A DNA stretch of 64,000 nucleotides from Phlebotomus papatasi (Eukaryota > Arthropoda > Insecta > Diptera > Psychodidae), in the NCBI RefSeq assembly GCF_024763615.1, contig NC_077222.1:58776001-58840000 (forward strand). Reading direction: 5' to 3'. Shown piece by piece: positions 22,567 to 34,100 of this stretch (the first letter of the stretch is position 1; every line of letters starts with the position of its first letter). The notes under the pieces were generated by a model. The model searched no databases and had not been told where the DNA came from. It saw nothing but the letters and a program-made list of their open reading frames with translations. A program made the translations under genes and the position numbers.

Positions 22567-23217
22567 ATTGAAAATTGAATGAATAATGCTCCATTGGCTT
22601 AGTTGAAAACAAAGAAAATTCATATTTATCTATCTTATATCTTTTTCTTTTTTCTCCTTTTTTCTTTTATTATTTATTTTTTCTTTTTTCTAATTAATAT
22701 GAATTAGTTCTCTCTTCATTTAAAGTAAAGATTAATTTACATTTCTCATCTTTTCTATTTAAATTTAAAACATTACCGGAATCATTATGTTTGAATTACT
22801 CTTTGTAAGAAGTTTGTGTAAACTTCATAGGGAAGAAAATTGTCAAGTAGCTTAGGTTATGGTTGTTTTATTGAAATGGACTCAGGCACCCTATTTCTTA
22901 CATTATTCATGTACTAAATGGCCAGAAGGCCCACGTACAATAAAGAATTAATTAATTAATTAATCACTTTAAGAATCTCACCTACAGTAAGCTGATCTAG
23001 GCTTACGGCTTATCACTAGCATTTCATTAAATTAACCTTTTCATTAGAAATAATTAATACTTAGTTTATAAAACTGTGTTTCTGCATTTTTTCTAATTCT
23101 GTTCCGTGTATGGTAGAATACTTTTTTGAAAATTAACCGTTGCAGTCGTACAGATGCGAAATACCTTTTTCGATTGTAATTTCGAAAATATTATCCCTGG
23201 ATAAAGGGAAACCAAAA
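22511..23217. other. Retrotransposon 3' UTR and region upstream of NAA40
   Basis: From 22511 to 22963 this is the 3' UTR of the retrotransposon, which includes T-rich tracts. TCACTTTAAGAATC at 22964-22977 is the right target-site duplication. From 22978 to about 23020 the older repeat resumes. The rest is the likely NAA40 upstream region. The possible acceptor TTGCAG near 23145 means an upstream NAA40 exon cannot be excluded. Confidence 0.55.
22526..22564 (+). repeat. Poly(A) run in the retrotransposon 3' UTR
   Basis: About 38 consecutive A residues follow the ORF2 stop by 16 bp. The element continues about 400 bp further to (TTAA)n and the target duplication, so this run is internal and not the 3' terminus. 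Confidence 0.8.
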
Positions 23218-24052
23218 ATGCGCGCGACTTTCATGACAGCGTGTAAGATAACCTCACAAAGCAAGCGACGCTGTTTTGTTTGTAAAATTTTAGTCAAGAA
23301 TTTGGAGAAAGAACAAAGTATCATGGTTCAAGTGACTGTAAAGGAAAGACAGCAGTTGATAGAAAAAGCTTCTAATGCAAAGGATCCTCTGGAGAGCCTC
23401 CAGGAGATGTTTGTGTACACAAAAGATGATTTTCGTGTACGGCTAAAGTCTTGGAGGAAAGCTGATATCCCACAGAAAACACTTAAGTGGGCCATAAAGC
23501 TGGCTGAAAGGAATGTGGGACCATTCTACAGCACCTGCTCTCTCGGATGGCAGCCAAAAATCAAGCAGGCTGATATGAACAAACACTGGGCGAGGTATTT
23601 GGTTGCGTACACAGAAGATACAAATATTCCGGTAGCTTACTGCATGTTCCGGTTCGATGTGGACTATGAGAGGAGTGTTTTGTATTGGTAAGTATCTTTA
23701 CAAACTTTGGTCTATGAGGAAATTCCCAAACATCTGTAATTTCTTGAAGTTATGAGGCTCAATTAGAGGAGAATGCTCGACGTAAAGGATTGGGCTCACA
23801 CATGATGAAGATTCTAGAAACTGCAGCTGCTCACTGGCACATGGAAAAACTCGTGCTCACAGTGCTCAAGAACAATCCCAGCGCAATGGATTTTTTCAGA
23901 AAAATTGGGTAAATTAAAACAATAATAACAGCTCTTTTGGATGATGTTGCAATTGCCTCCGCTTCCATTTCAGATACACCACTGACGAAACCTCTCCGGG
24001 GAGGGAGGAGAATGCACCTTATGAAATCCTCAGTAAAGACATTGCAGCATAA
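23218..24052 (+). CDS. Naa40: N-alpha-acetyltransferase 40 (NatD), histone H4/H2A N-terminal acetyltransferase
   Basis: Exons 23218-23687, 23750-23908 and 23974-24052 (TAA) give about 235 residues, close to the usual family length. The GNAT core is clear: DPLESLQEMFVY, WAIKLAERNVGPFY, GWQPKIKQADM, VAYCMFRFDVDYE, then YEAQLEENARRKGLG, which contains the acetyl-CoA-binding RRKGLG, and finally LTVLKNNPSAMDFFRKIGY and APYEILSKD. The known role is acetylation of the N-terminal serine of histones H4 and H2A. The N-terminus is uncertain. The first ATG is at 23218, but a 51-bp stop-free stretch with GTAAG and TTTTAG ends (23243-23293) could be a further intron. The first family-like residues start near MVQVTVKERQQL (23323). 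The gene is convergent with the pterin dehydratase gene, with 96 bp between stops. Confidence 0.9.
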
Positions 24053-24148
24053 ATTGCAAAAAAGCCAATTTTGGAGTGTGAGAATTCTTTTATTGTCACT
24101 TTTAGTGCCATTTTGGACCCAAAATTCATTGATGCTGAAGAGCCGGAT

Positions 24149-24845
24149 TTACTGGTAGGTCTTAAAAATTTCCTCCATAAAATTTGCTACTCGTACATCC
24201 TTACTACTTAATCCGGAGACATCGTGGGTAGACATTGTGACTTGGACTTTATTGTAGACATTGAACCATTCAGGATGGTGATCCATTTTCTCAGCCAAAA
24301 GTGCCACTCTGGTCATGAAACTGAATGCCTCGTTGAAGTTCTTGAATAAGTATTCCTTATAGATGGCATCTCGGCCCTGAACCATGGTCCAACCAGCCTT
24401 GAAAAGTGGTTCAAGCTGCTTTTGACGTTCTTCACCCTCAAGCTTTGGCTAGAAAATCGAAGCATTTCCGTTAGAATATTATTCGGGAATTGTGCCTCGC
24501 TGATAAAATACTTACCATTTTAATGCGTTTTGATAACCTTTGCGGTGATTTGTGAAAGTGTCGAGAAACTGTAACAAGTGGTTGTGTTCTCTTTGACGGC
24601 CAAATTGCTTCTGGAGCTGGACCTTCGGTGAGTAAGAGAAGAGGAGGGGAGCACACAGAGAGCGAGATTTTTGAGAGTGAGTGAGTTGAGAGTTTTTGTA
24701 CAAACAAAAAATAATTATTGATTTTCTACTTACGAGATGAATGGCAAAGATTGCGCCCAAATGGCACTGAATACTGTTGAACTGATGAATAGTTCCATAA
24801 AGCTTTCCTAGGCAGGAAGCCCATAGATTTCCGGATAGCACTCAT
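24149..24845 (-). CDS. Pcd: Pterin-4a-carbinolamine dehydratase with putative mitochondrial leader
   Basis: Minus-strand exons 24845-24734, 24622-24516 and 24448-24149 join in phase to 172 residues. The last exon carries the whole family core (GRDAIYKEYLFKNFNEAF, FMTRVALLAEKMDHHPEWFN, VYNKVQVTMSTHD, GLSSKD). The paired histidines and the DHHPEW motif belong to the dehydratase active site. The enzyme recycles tetrahydrobiopterin for aromatic amino-acid hydroxylases, and in animals it can also act as the HNF1 cofactor DCoH. The first 72 residues are not part of the standard enzyme. They are rich in Arg, Ser and Lys and poor in acidic residues (MSAIRKSMGFLPRKALW; VSRHFHKSPQRLSKRIK), as in a mitochondrial presequence. 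Met73, encoded by the last three bases of exon 2, is where the normal cytosolic protein would begin, so one gene may give two forms. Confidence 0.87.
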
Positions 24846-26179
24846 TTTATTTTAACCAATATTCCAATGTAAGATGTGAAGTACTAACTCAGAAACTCCC
24901 CACATTGCATAAACATGTGATGGTGATTGTCTCGACTAAAAAGTGGTGAAATAACTACACCGTAAAGAAGTAGTTTTTTTTTAGTTAGATTTTTTTATTA
25001 ATAAGTTTTTAAGGTTTTTATTTATACGATTTTTTAGGTTACAGTTCAAGATTTAAAGAAAAAACGCTTTAGCTAATCGCCGTTCTGATCGCGAGTGCTG
25101 CTTAGAATTTAGCAGAAATAAGCAAAAGATTTAGTTATAAAATGGTCATATTTTGGAATTAGCCCGTTACAGAATGGCCTCTACACACTAGGAGCAATTT
25201 CTTTAAAAAATGCCTTTTTTAAAGAAAATTTCCCCTACCTTTATTTGCAGAAACGTCAGATTTAAAAAAAAAAAATGCAATTTTTGACGAAAATTGCTTC
25301 TAATATACAGACACCATAATAGATGATTAACTATTTCACGTCACACTTTTATTCAGCAGATGAATTCATGTAAAATTGAGTTTTTCCTAATGCTTTATGA
25401 TCAAATATAATAGTTCAGAGAGGAAAAAAAATTTTTCATTGCGTGAAAACTCGGAAAAACTCCGGGTTATATATGACCCTATTGTCCTCAAGGGAAGTGT
25501 GCATACCATTTCCAAAATCTATATCACGGGCATTTTAAGAGTTTTTTTTGCTTGAAGTTACTAATTTGGCCAAAACCATGGCAAACTGAATTGTCTTGAT
25601 GAACACTGTACTCCTGGTGTTCAAGGAATCTTCCTGGTAATCCCTTGAACAGTCACTGTCACAATATTTTGAGTGATATTTGGTAAAAATAAACTTATCT
25701 ACATATTTATTCACACACAATACAATTGCACAATATGAGACGCTTGCAGAATACTCTAAAATATTGCAAAATATGTTATAATTCATCAGATATAAGATGA
25801 AATGTCCAGGAGCAAGATGTCCCACCTGCATTTCACAAAGAAAAACAATGTCCCAACTACATTTCGCTATAGATTTGGGATGAAAACACTGTTACCCTTG
25901 CCGACAATAGGGTCATATATGACCCGGAAAATTCTACACGCTTTTCTGGAAAATTGAGAGTAGTTTATTATATCAAAATATGCAATATACAATCTTTGGA
26001 TATTCTATTTTGTGTTTTTAAAGAACTTTTTGCTGAAAAAAAATACATTTAATATAAAAAATGTTGAAAAAGAAAAGTCATTTCACAAAGTTCGAAATTA
26101 GTGATTTTTGATCTCAAATATTTTCTTTTCCTGAATATCTGGAGTCTTGAGAAAATTAGCCAAGAATCTTACATCCTTC

Positions 26180-26513
26180 TACAGTAGAGTCTCCTAAATT
26201 CGAACGCTCGGGGGGTATTTCTGACATTTCTCACCTCCCAAATTCGAATGATATTTTCAAAACTAACGAATTTTGTGTGAGATTAAATTGTACTTTGAAT
26301 CAAATTCCCGTACTTTCTCATAAGTCTTAGTGATAACATACTTCCTTTTCATTTTACACGACCATAATGTATATAAACATTCAGGAAGAAGCACATAAAT
26401 ATGATTTTCATTCACTAATAAATATGAGCTTTCTAACATAACCTCACAATTGACATTTTGAATCCAAACGGCGTTCGAATTTGAGAGATTCAGATTTGAG
26501 AGACTCTACTGTA
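26180..26513. repeat. Pogo/mariner-like MITE flanked by TA
   Basis: The left end TACAGTAGAGTCTCCTAAAT, continuing into TTCGAACG, is mirrored by the right end (CGTTCGAATTTGAGAG, then AGAGACTCTACTGTA). Ends of the CAGTAGA...TCTACTG type with TA duplication are typical of pogo/Tigger-related elements. A second element with similar ends is at 42036-42269. Confidence 0.75.
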
Positions 26514-27677
26514 TTATGATGTCGTGCACAAATCGATAGATTTCAATTAATGTAAATAGTCAAAAAAATTGTTTTTTCCCCGGGTCATATATGACCCTAA
26601 TGACGCGAAAGAGTTAAAGTGAAAAGAAACAAATTATCTATTAAATAGCACTGATGAGGGGGTGACATTAGCTCTGAAAAATGCGACCGGTTTTAGTGTA
26701 ATTTTTTCCCTGTTTTCGTACACATTTCACGAGATATCTCCAAAACTACGTAGGTTGCCAATTTAGGGGTTTCGGTTGCCTCCTCGTTATTAAATTGGCT
26801 TTTATTTTGTATTAGTATATTTTGCTAATTCATTCTACAATGACAGAAATCAGCTAATAAACTCAAAAGTTTTTTCGGCTCGCTAGAAACATATGGGAAA
26901 CAGGAAATGTCATGCCCCTGGCACTGATAGACACTATAAAACAGATATTTTAACAGTAACTGAATTTAAATTCTTTTTCTCGACTGATACAGTAATTTAT
27001 TTAATTCTAACATAATTAATTGATATAGTGTAATTATCTAAGAAAAGAATTTGTGACTTAGAATTCAAATCAGGGAGGGGAATAAAGGAAAATATTATCA
27101 AAATCGATGCTATGTCAAATTTTCCATAAGTAAATTTCGTATAACTTACCGTGAAATGAGAAAAGTGCGACAAAAATTATTTCTACTTTAGTTTAGCTCT
27201 TTTTCCCATGCCTTTAAATAACTAAACTAATTGAAAATCCTTTCCCGACATCGTTGATCCTTCTACGAAGACATTTTTTAAAGATTATTCCAATAAGTTC
27301 TCTTCTCCTGCCCTTCCATCCTCCTCAAGCGTTCCTCTTAAATTGTCATAAGCAATTTTTTTTTCAATTTATTTCAAAATTGTTTCAAGCCCTTTCAATT
27401 ATTTTCTTACATGTTATATGTTTTGTAAGAAAACATTTCGTCCATAGACATGTGACAGGTTAGATCGCCATCTTGAATTATTCAGGGTCAAAGGTTACCC
27501 AATTTTAAGTTTACCAGTTAATCACTCTTTTATTTTTAAATAAATTTGAGTTTATTTGAAATTCCAAGCACGACTGCATCGATCCCAATCGGAAAAATAT
27601 CGGTAGGATTCTCTAAAATTCTTTCACAACAAATACGTATAAGGTTGCCTCAAGGTTAAAGATCAATATGATATTGA

Positions 27678-29499
27678 AAAGGGACAGATAATCCTAACCG
27701 GCTTATGTAGGTGAGATTCTTAACGTGAGCTAACTCGGAGTGCATGCAAATTCGATTTGGAGCTGAAGTTGGGAGACGCCATTCAGATATCTTGAATCAA
27801 ATTCGTGAAATTATGCAAATTTTGTATTTAAACCAAAATATCAAGGATTTGGATGAACTGGCACAAAAGTGATATATGGGTGAAATGTAGACCAGAATGT
27901 TCTCTATAATTTTCCCATAGAACATGATCTCATCGATTACTCAGAAGCCAAGATAAGCGAGGTTTTTTGTTTCTTAACTTGTTTTTTTTCATCCAGAGTG
28001 CCCCAAGTAGTCATTTGTTGAACTTCAACTATATCAAAGAATTGTTGTATTTTGTGAGACTCTTCATTTAAAACCCTATTTTAAGTGTCTTGGTGGAGTA
28101 GAGGCAGTCAAATTGGCATCTGAGTGATTTCAAAGCGTTATTATGGGAAAAATCAATTTTTTCACACTTAAACGGCAAAATCGGAGTGATAGCGTAGTCT
28201 GAGCGGAAAATGATGTATGGACGAAATGTAGAGACAAATGTCTTCTACAATTATGTTGAAGTAATCATCAAAATCGGTTCAGCGACAGTCGAGATAATTG
28301 AGGTTATGTGATATTGAAATTGGTTTTTCGACTGTGGCGCCCCTGGTGTTGGTCCAACGAAGTTCAAATATTTTAGAAAGTTGTAGTATTTGGTGAGATC
28401 TTTCGTTTAAGCCCTCATTCATCAAAATCGGTCACATAGAACCGGAGATATGATTTTTTGAATTTCGTGAACTTTGACCCCTCATATCTCCGGTTCTGTT
28501 TTAACCACAGCGCGCATACGCACCATTTTGGAAACGTCCTAGACTGGACTACAACATACTAAAATTTCATTAACTTGCACAATGCCGTTTTTGAGAAAAG
28601 TGACTTTGAATTTCGATGAATTTTGACGCTATCACAGCGCCACCTGTGGTGACTTTTTGAACTTCCATCTGAAAGTGCTCATCGAGACGAAACCAAAAAG
28701 GTAAAATTTAGGTCGCTATGTTAGTTAGAACCGGAGATAGAGGCCGGTCAATGTTCGAACTTTGACCCCTTATAGCTCGGGTCAGGGGTTATGGATCGAC
28801 TTAAGGTTTTTTTGTTTGATAGGTATAATCAACGGCTACAACATACTAAAATTTCAGCCCGATGCACAATGGAATTTTTGAGTTATTTAACTTATAAGAT
28901 TTAAAAATTTTCTTTTTAATAATAGCGCCCCTAGCGGTGGTTTTATGAACTTGCGATGTTAGAAGGGGAAGTGTCATTTCACGAGAGCTTTCCAAAAAGC
29001 CCTCACTTTTTAAATTCTGACAATTAGAACCGGAGTTATGGCCATTTTAAGAAATTTTTTTTGGACCCTTATAGCTCGGGTCAGGGAGGTCGGGGGACCT
29101 TAAGTTTGGTATTGATGGAAAGCCCTAAGGCCCAGCTATAACATACTAAAATTTGAGCCCGCTCGATGCCATAGGGGCTGAGCTATTGAGAAAACAAAAA
29201 AAGGGGGGTCTTCAAAATGGCGGAAGGAGGGGTGGGGGGTGGGGGGTCAATGCACCAAGTTGCAATTTTCACCCGATATATAACCTTTGCCGAAAACCGC
29301 AAGTCGATATCTTTTTTAGTTTAGGAGCTATTAAGCTCCAAAGAGCGGCCGGCCGGCCGGCCGGGAACGTAAATTAGCCACATATATATTCGTGATCAGG
29401 AAGTGCTGAAACACATTTTGGCCAAGTTTGAGGTCGATCGGACGACATGAAATTTTGTTAGGATTATAGTAGGTGAGATTGTTAAGAATCTCACCTAAT
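27678..29499 (+). mobile_element. Helentron-like non-autonomous element, copy A (1.8 kb)
   Basis: The shared sequence starts at AAAGGGACAGATAATCC and ends at a hairpin (TAGGTGAGATT, loop GTTAAG, AATCTCACCTA) followed by A. A subterminal TAGGTGAGATTCTTAAC near the left end (27708) is the inverted repeat of GTTAAGAATCTCACCTA at the right end. Internally there are at least four diverged units of about 290-300 bp. Each carries a GCGCC-CCTGGTG block, ACCGGAGATATGG, GACCCCTTATAGCTC and ACATACTAAAATTT. An 18-bp CGGCCGGC palindrome lies at 29346-29363. No target duplication is seen. Copy B at 51101-52922 is about 97% identical by eye. There is no long coding frame. The Helentron (HINE) assignment is inference from the subterminal repeats, 3' hairpin and CTAA end. 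Confidence 0.7.
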
Positions 29500-30054
29500 A
29501 TACACTCTTTTTGATAAATTTTCAATTTCGAATTGACTTTCTGATGATTACTCATTTAAATAGGTATTAAACTGGTAACTTAAAAACTCTAATTTGCAAA
29601 AATTATATTTATAACAGAATTATCATGAGTTCGAGTATTTAGCAAAGCATGGAACATTTTGCTATCTGTTGCTTTTTAATTCTCCAACTCCGCGGAGAGA
29701 GCAGTATTATAATCCCTAGATTTTTTCACACCCCCTCCCCCAAACTAAAATTCCCACCTTCCACCCCCTGGAGACCACTTTTCACAACAAATCTGCGCGT
29801 TTTAGACGATTTTTGAGAAATGTCACGCTGTTTGTCGGTCTGTGCGTCCGGCTGGTACCAGCTCTAAAGGTCAAACGGTGAGAGATAGCGACTTGGGACC
29901 TTAGGGTGACCCCACCCCTCCAAAAAGTCGACCCAAGGATCGTTAACATATCCCTCATTTTCCCCCACCTATCCCCTTCCCCTAAAACCATGCTTTTTTG
30001 GGATTGCTCGAAAACGCGTCGTGCGATTTTTTTTCATTTTTGGATATGTTTTAA

Positions 30055-30300
30055 AGGTTTTAGAGAGAGCGCATTTATCAGGAGAATGGGGTCATGTTTG
30101 GGCTCATTGGAAAGGTCTTGGAATTTCCGGCAAAACATCCGGTTCCAATTGGTTGTGAACCGGTAATGAATCGGTCATGAACCGCTAAATAATTTTTGCC
30201 TGAAAATCAATTTTATTAACTCTTAAAATTATTTTGTAGGATCTTTTGAGTGATTTACAAATCAGCTTAAATCGGTTGAGAACCAGTAAACTGCAAATTA
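30055..30300 (+). repeat. Dispersed repeat with GGAAAGGTCTTGGAATTTC core
   Basis: The order GGAAAGGTCTTGGAATTTC, an AATTGGTTGTGAACCGG-type block and a distal AATCGGTTGAGAACC block recurs in reverse at about 46655-46880 and 59780-59960 and in forward orientation at about 61300-61520, with strong divergence. The family is old and has no coding potential. Its ends are not clear. Confidence 0.5.
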
Positions 30301-31162
30301 TGCGAAAATACTTTTAAGGGATAGCATCTAAGTCACGATTTCGAGCATTTCGCAAAGCCTTGGACGCTTTGCCACCCCTTTAGCATTAGAGCATTACATT
30401 ATTGATTTTATATCAGCAATTGTTCTATCAGTTGCGTTATTGTAAAGTGTATAGAAAATAAATAGAACAATTGTAATTAAAGTATAAAGTTTTTTATCTC
30501 ATCATTACAGTGCTAGTCTAGATCATTGAGAAATACGGAAAGAAAGTTAATTTTTATAGTTTTGTTTTTTTTTTGCATGATAATAATAAATGGTAATAAA
30601 ATACTAAAATATTTTTTTTTTTTAATTTATGGGTTATAGGGAATTTCAAAACATATCCAACCATGTCAATCTTGTTGCGATCAGTTATGCGCCATTTAGC
30701 AGAAAATCAAAAATCTATATATTTTAAAATTGAATTTAAATATTACTATATATTATTAAAAGTGTTTAATGAAATAAAACAAAATGTGGAATGTCTAATT
30801 CCTTAAACCTAACTGAAAAAATAAAAAATTAACCTTTAACTTACAGATTAATCTACTCTTTAAATGCAATTGAATTAACATTTTTTGATATACTTTTATT
30901 TCTATTCTAAGATTTTTTTGACAGTCGCATTCTTAATTTTTATTATCCGTAGAATAATTTTTTTCTGAAAATTTTACAAATCGGAAACATAGTTGATGTA
31001 AGATAGATTTACTACAAAGTAACGATTCACATTTCTAGAAGTCGATCTAATTTGATAAGAGATTTGACCTCTCCACCCAATCCCCAAGACGACTGTTGTG
31101 CCCAAAAATCATCGCAAATTAATCAGTTTAATTCCATCACTCCCGGGAACTAATTGCTAACA

Positions 31163-34100
31163 ATGTCCACAAAGGCTGTCGTCTATTTTTCCTGCTCACT
31201 TCTTGTCTGTAAGTTTAACGAGAATTTCCATTCACTCCGGAATATAATTGGTGATCTTGCGATTTGTGGCCGCATAGAAGAAATATGCATATAATATAAA
31301 AAACGTGATTTGAGGAAATAACAGTGCAATAAATATTTAGTGTGCCAATAATAAGTAATATTATAATCCTCAACTCATGATTAATCATTATAAATTCAAG
31401 TGCAAATTTCTTTGTCGTTTTCCTCGAGTGATTTCTGCATGTGAGACTTTATGTTAGTGCCGATATTTATCATAAACTATTAATTGTAGGTTTGTTAAGT
31501 GCACATGTTGAATGTGCCAACAGTACCACCACGAGAGTCCCTTTTAGACATAGGAGCCGATTGAGCAGATTATCTACAGTAAAAATTCAAACAACTACTT
31601 CCACTTCGACGACAACAACAGAAAGTACTACCACAACAACCGAGCCTACGACAACGACTACAACTGAAGCCCCAAAGCCTTGGGAAAAAGTTTGTGGGGA
31701 GAAGAATGGAGAAATTTATCCATGGATTGCCATTCTAGAGCATTCTCATCCAACAAATAAACACAAGAAGAGAACTCTAAGTAAAGGAGTGTTGATTACT
31801 GATCAATTTGTTCTTACAACTGTGTCCAGCATTCACAATTCTCATCCTTACTGGATTGTGTAAGTACTGGCAGAAATTTATTTTATTTATCATGAATGTG
31901 CTTTTTCTTAGATTTCACTTAAATATTTTAATAATTGGACAAAAATTACCGGCTGTTTTTGTCGCTTTCACAATCTCTTTATTTTATAGCCTTGTATTTT
32001 CAACAGAGAAGCATTTTTTTTCGAACCCTGTATAATTATGGGCGATCTGAAAGTTATTCTCTAAAAAAATTATTTTGCATGAACTGTGTAGTCATTTATC
32101 AAATAATTTATTGCGATAAGTTTAACTAGTTATTTTTATTAGTAGAATAAAAAACTTCTGAGTAAATGACATTTGTACTTACTGAAGGAAATTGTGTGAC
32201 CTTGTGAATATTTTAGCTCAAAGAGAAATATTTTAGATGAATAATTTTAATGTATGGTAAATGTCCTAATTCAAAACCATTTCCAGACGCTTTAACTTTG
32301 ACAGAAGATTCAACACATTAAGTTCATATTTTTTCTGAAAAGAATTGCATAAGTTTGCTCCTTGACTCTTCTAGAATGTTACTGTTTAGTGAAAATTCTT
32401 TAGATATAATTTGAAAACTTCTTAAATACAAGAAAAATACGCGAGCGTAAAATGCTTCTATTGGAAACATATTAATCCAAATGGAGACAAGGGAAATTTT
32501 CTAATTACGGACAAACAGTGTAAGTGAAACCGCGACGTCAGACTTCTAAAACCTTGTTGAGTTGCTCTTGAGTGCAGAATTTGTTCTTATTCCTGGTTTT
32601 TTTTCTCATTTCCCATCTAAAACAATAAGAAAATCTCTCCAAAAAATCATATTTCCGGGGTTTCCTATTGAAGCATTTGCAGACACTTCAGAAAAACCCT
32701 TTTTATTCACGAAATAGGTAATTATTTCATTTGAAAACTTCACGTACCGTTAACAATAAAGACTAGCACTTAATTTAACTAAAATTGTCTAGAAATACGA
32801 CATAAATGTTAAACAAAACGAATAAACAACAATCACCTCATTATGTTTTTAATTGGAAAACATGGTCGATTGATGAAAAATTCGATAGTGAAAAGGTACA
32901 CTTTTTATTTTTCTGAGAAATTAACAAATTAAAATTTGTGATTATGAATGGATTTTCGCTTTATTTGGAGCAAAATTAACTAAATAATGAAACTGAGGTA
33001 TAGAAAATAATATAAATATAATAATTTAGTACTGTATTTATCATGAAAACAATGACGTTTCCATTTGGAGTAGCGAAAAATTTCCATTTGGAGGTTTTGA
33101 ATTAGCTTAATTTACCCTATTTAAATCTATGTTTTAATTTAAATAACGTAAAAATTTACATATGTATTTAGAACTTCGAATATTTTATGTGCAAGAAATA
33201 ATGTAAAAATTGTCAAAACATTTCGTTCTGTATTTTCTAAAGGTTTCTTTAGCCCTTTATGGACGAGAGGGTCAAAAATTGGGGGTCAGAAAAATTTTTT
33301 TTTCGACTTTAGACGGCGAAGCATAGCTTTAGAAACCGGTGACCCAATTGCCCTTAACCCTTTAACGACGAGACAGTTTTTGCGGACCGAAAATCGACAA
33401 TAAAAATGAAACCGATAAACAAAACTGGTGAAACGTCTTACATCTAACCTTAGAAAATCCATCAGAATCTGATTCGGTGTATTTCTGACCTCTATGAGCG
33501 ATAGGGACAAAAATAGCCAAAAAATTTAAGTAAATTTTCTGACAATACCAATGACAGATAATTTTCACTCTAACGAAGAATATTATGTTTGAGTATCGTA
33601 GTTTCTTTTTCCCAAACGGTTTTGCTTAAAAAAAAATGAAAGTATAAAAAAAATTTAAAATTAATTTTCATTATGAGAATATAAAAATTCGTTATTTTTA
33701 CCTTAAAAATTTGCTATAATTGCAAATAGCTGGAGACTTGCAAAAAATATTCTAGATTCTTTCAACCTTGTACTTTGCAATTACGTACTAACATAATAAA
33801 AAAATAACTTTAGGTAGTCAGGAAAAATTATTTTCTTTATGGGACACCGGTGTTCCAATCGTCCTTAAAGGGTTAAATATGGCTAAAATATTTGGACTTT
33901 GGACTCGTTTCAATCATTTCTTCAGTGGATCGCTATATAGATTTGTATAGGTTTCGTCCTCTGAAGTCTAATTACTTAAAAACTCGCAGTGTTTACAACT
34001 ACTCCATGTTGTCTACTGCCCTAGGATGATTAACTAACGGATGGAGCATTTTAATTCACAAATGGTATATTTTTCTTAAATTCTTTATAATTTTTAAGCA

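Larger units (their letters stand above)
16861..22963 (+). mobile_element. Full-length I-like non-LTR retrotransposon, both ORFs intact
   Basis: The element is 6.1 kb. It has a 5' UTR (16861-17101) and ORF1 at 17102-18721. After a 150-bp spacer comes ORF2 at 18872-22510, then a 3' UTR with an internal poly(A) run (about 22526-22564), a polyadenylation-like AATAAAG and a terminal (TTAA)n tail. A perfect 14-bp duplication, TCACTTTAAGAATC, flanks it. Uninterrupted ORFs and a perfect duplication point to a recent insertion. The insertion site lies inside an older repeat related to the 1.8-kb elements at 27.7 and 51.1 kb. The RT region (SVPLFLIAMN before YADD) recalls the I clade more than Jockey, but the clade is inference. 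Confidence 0.9.
24846..31162. other. 6.3-kb intergenic region between divergent genes, filled with repeats
   Basis: No gene is supported. Contents from left to right are three copies of a GGGTCATATATGACCC-type palindrome (about 25465, 25911 and 26582), a pogo/mariner-like MITE (26180-26513), AT-rich DNA, a 1.8-kb Helentron-like repeat (27678-29499), and a further dispersed repeat (about 29660-30320) whose reverse copy lies near 46655-46880. The last 700 bp before 31163 should hold the promoter of the protease homologue. Confidence 0.6.

Noticed and set aside
29153..29377. 74-residue frame, repeated almost identically at 52576-52800
   Set aside because: It lies inside the two copies of the 1.8-kb repeat, so its conservation only reflects copying; there is no initiator context or known domain, and surrounding units are full of stops.
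30550..30620. Homopolymer T runs and AT repeats that could suggest an array
   Set aside because: No regular spacer-repeat structure; simple low-complexity DNA, not a CRISPR array.
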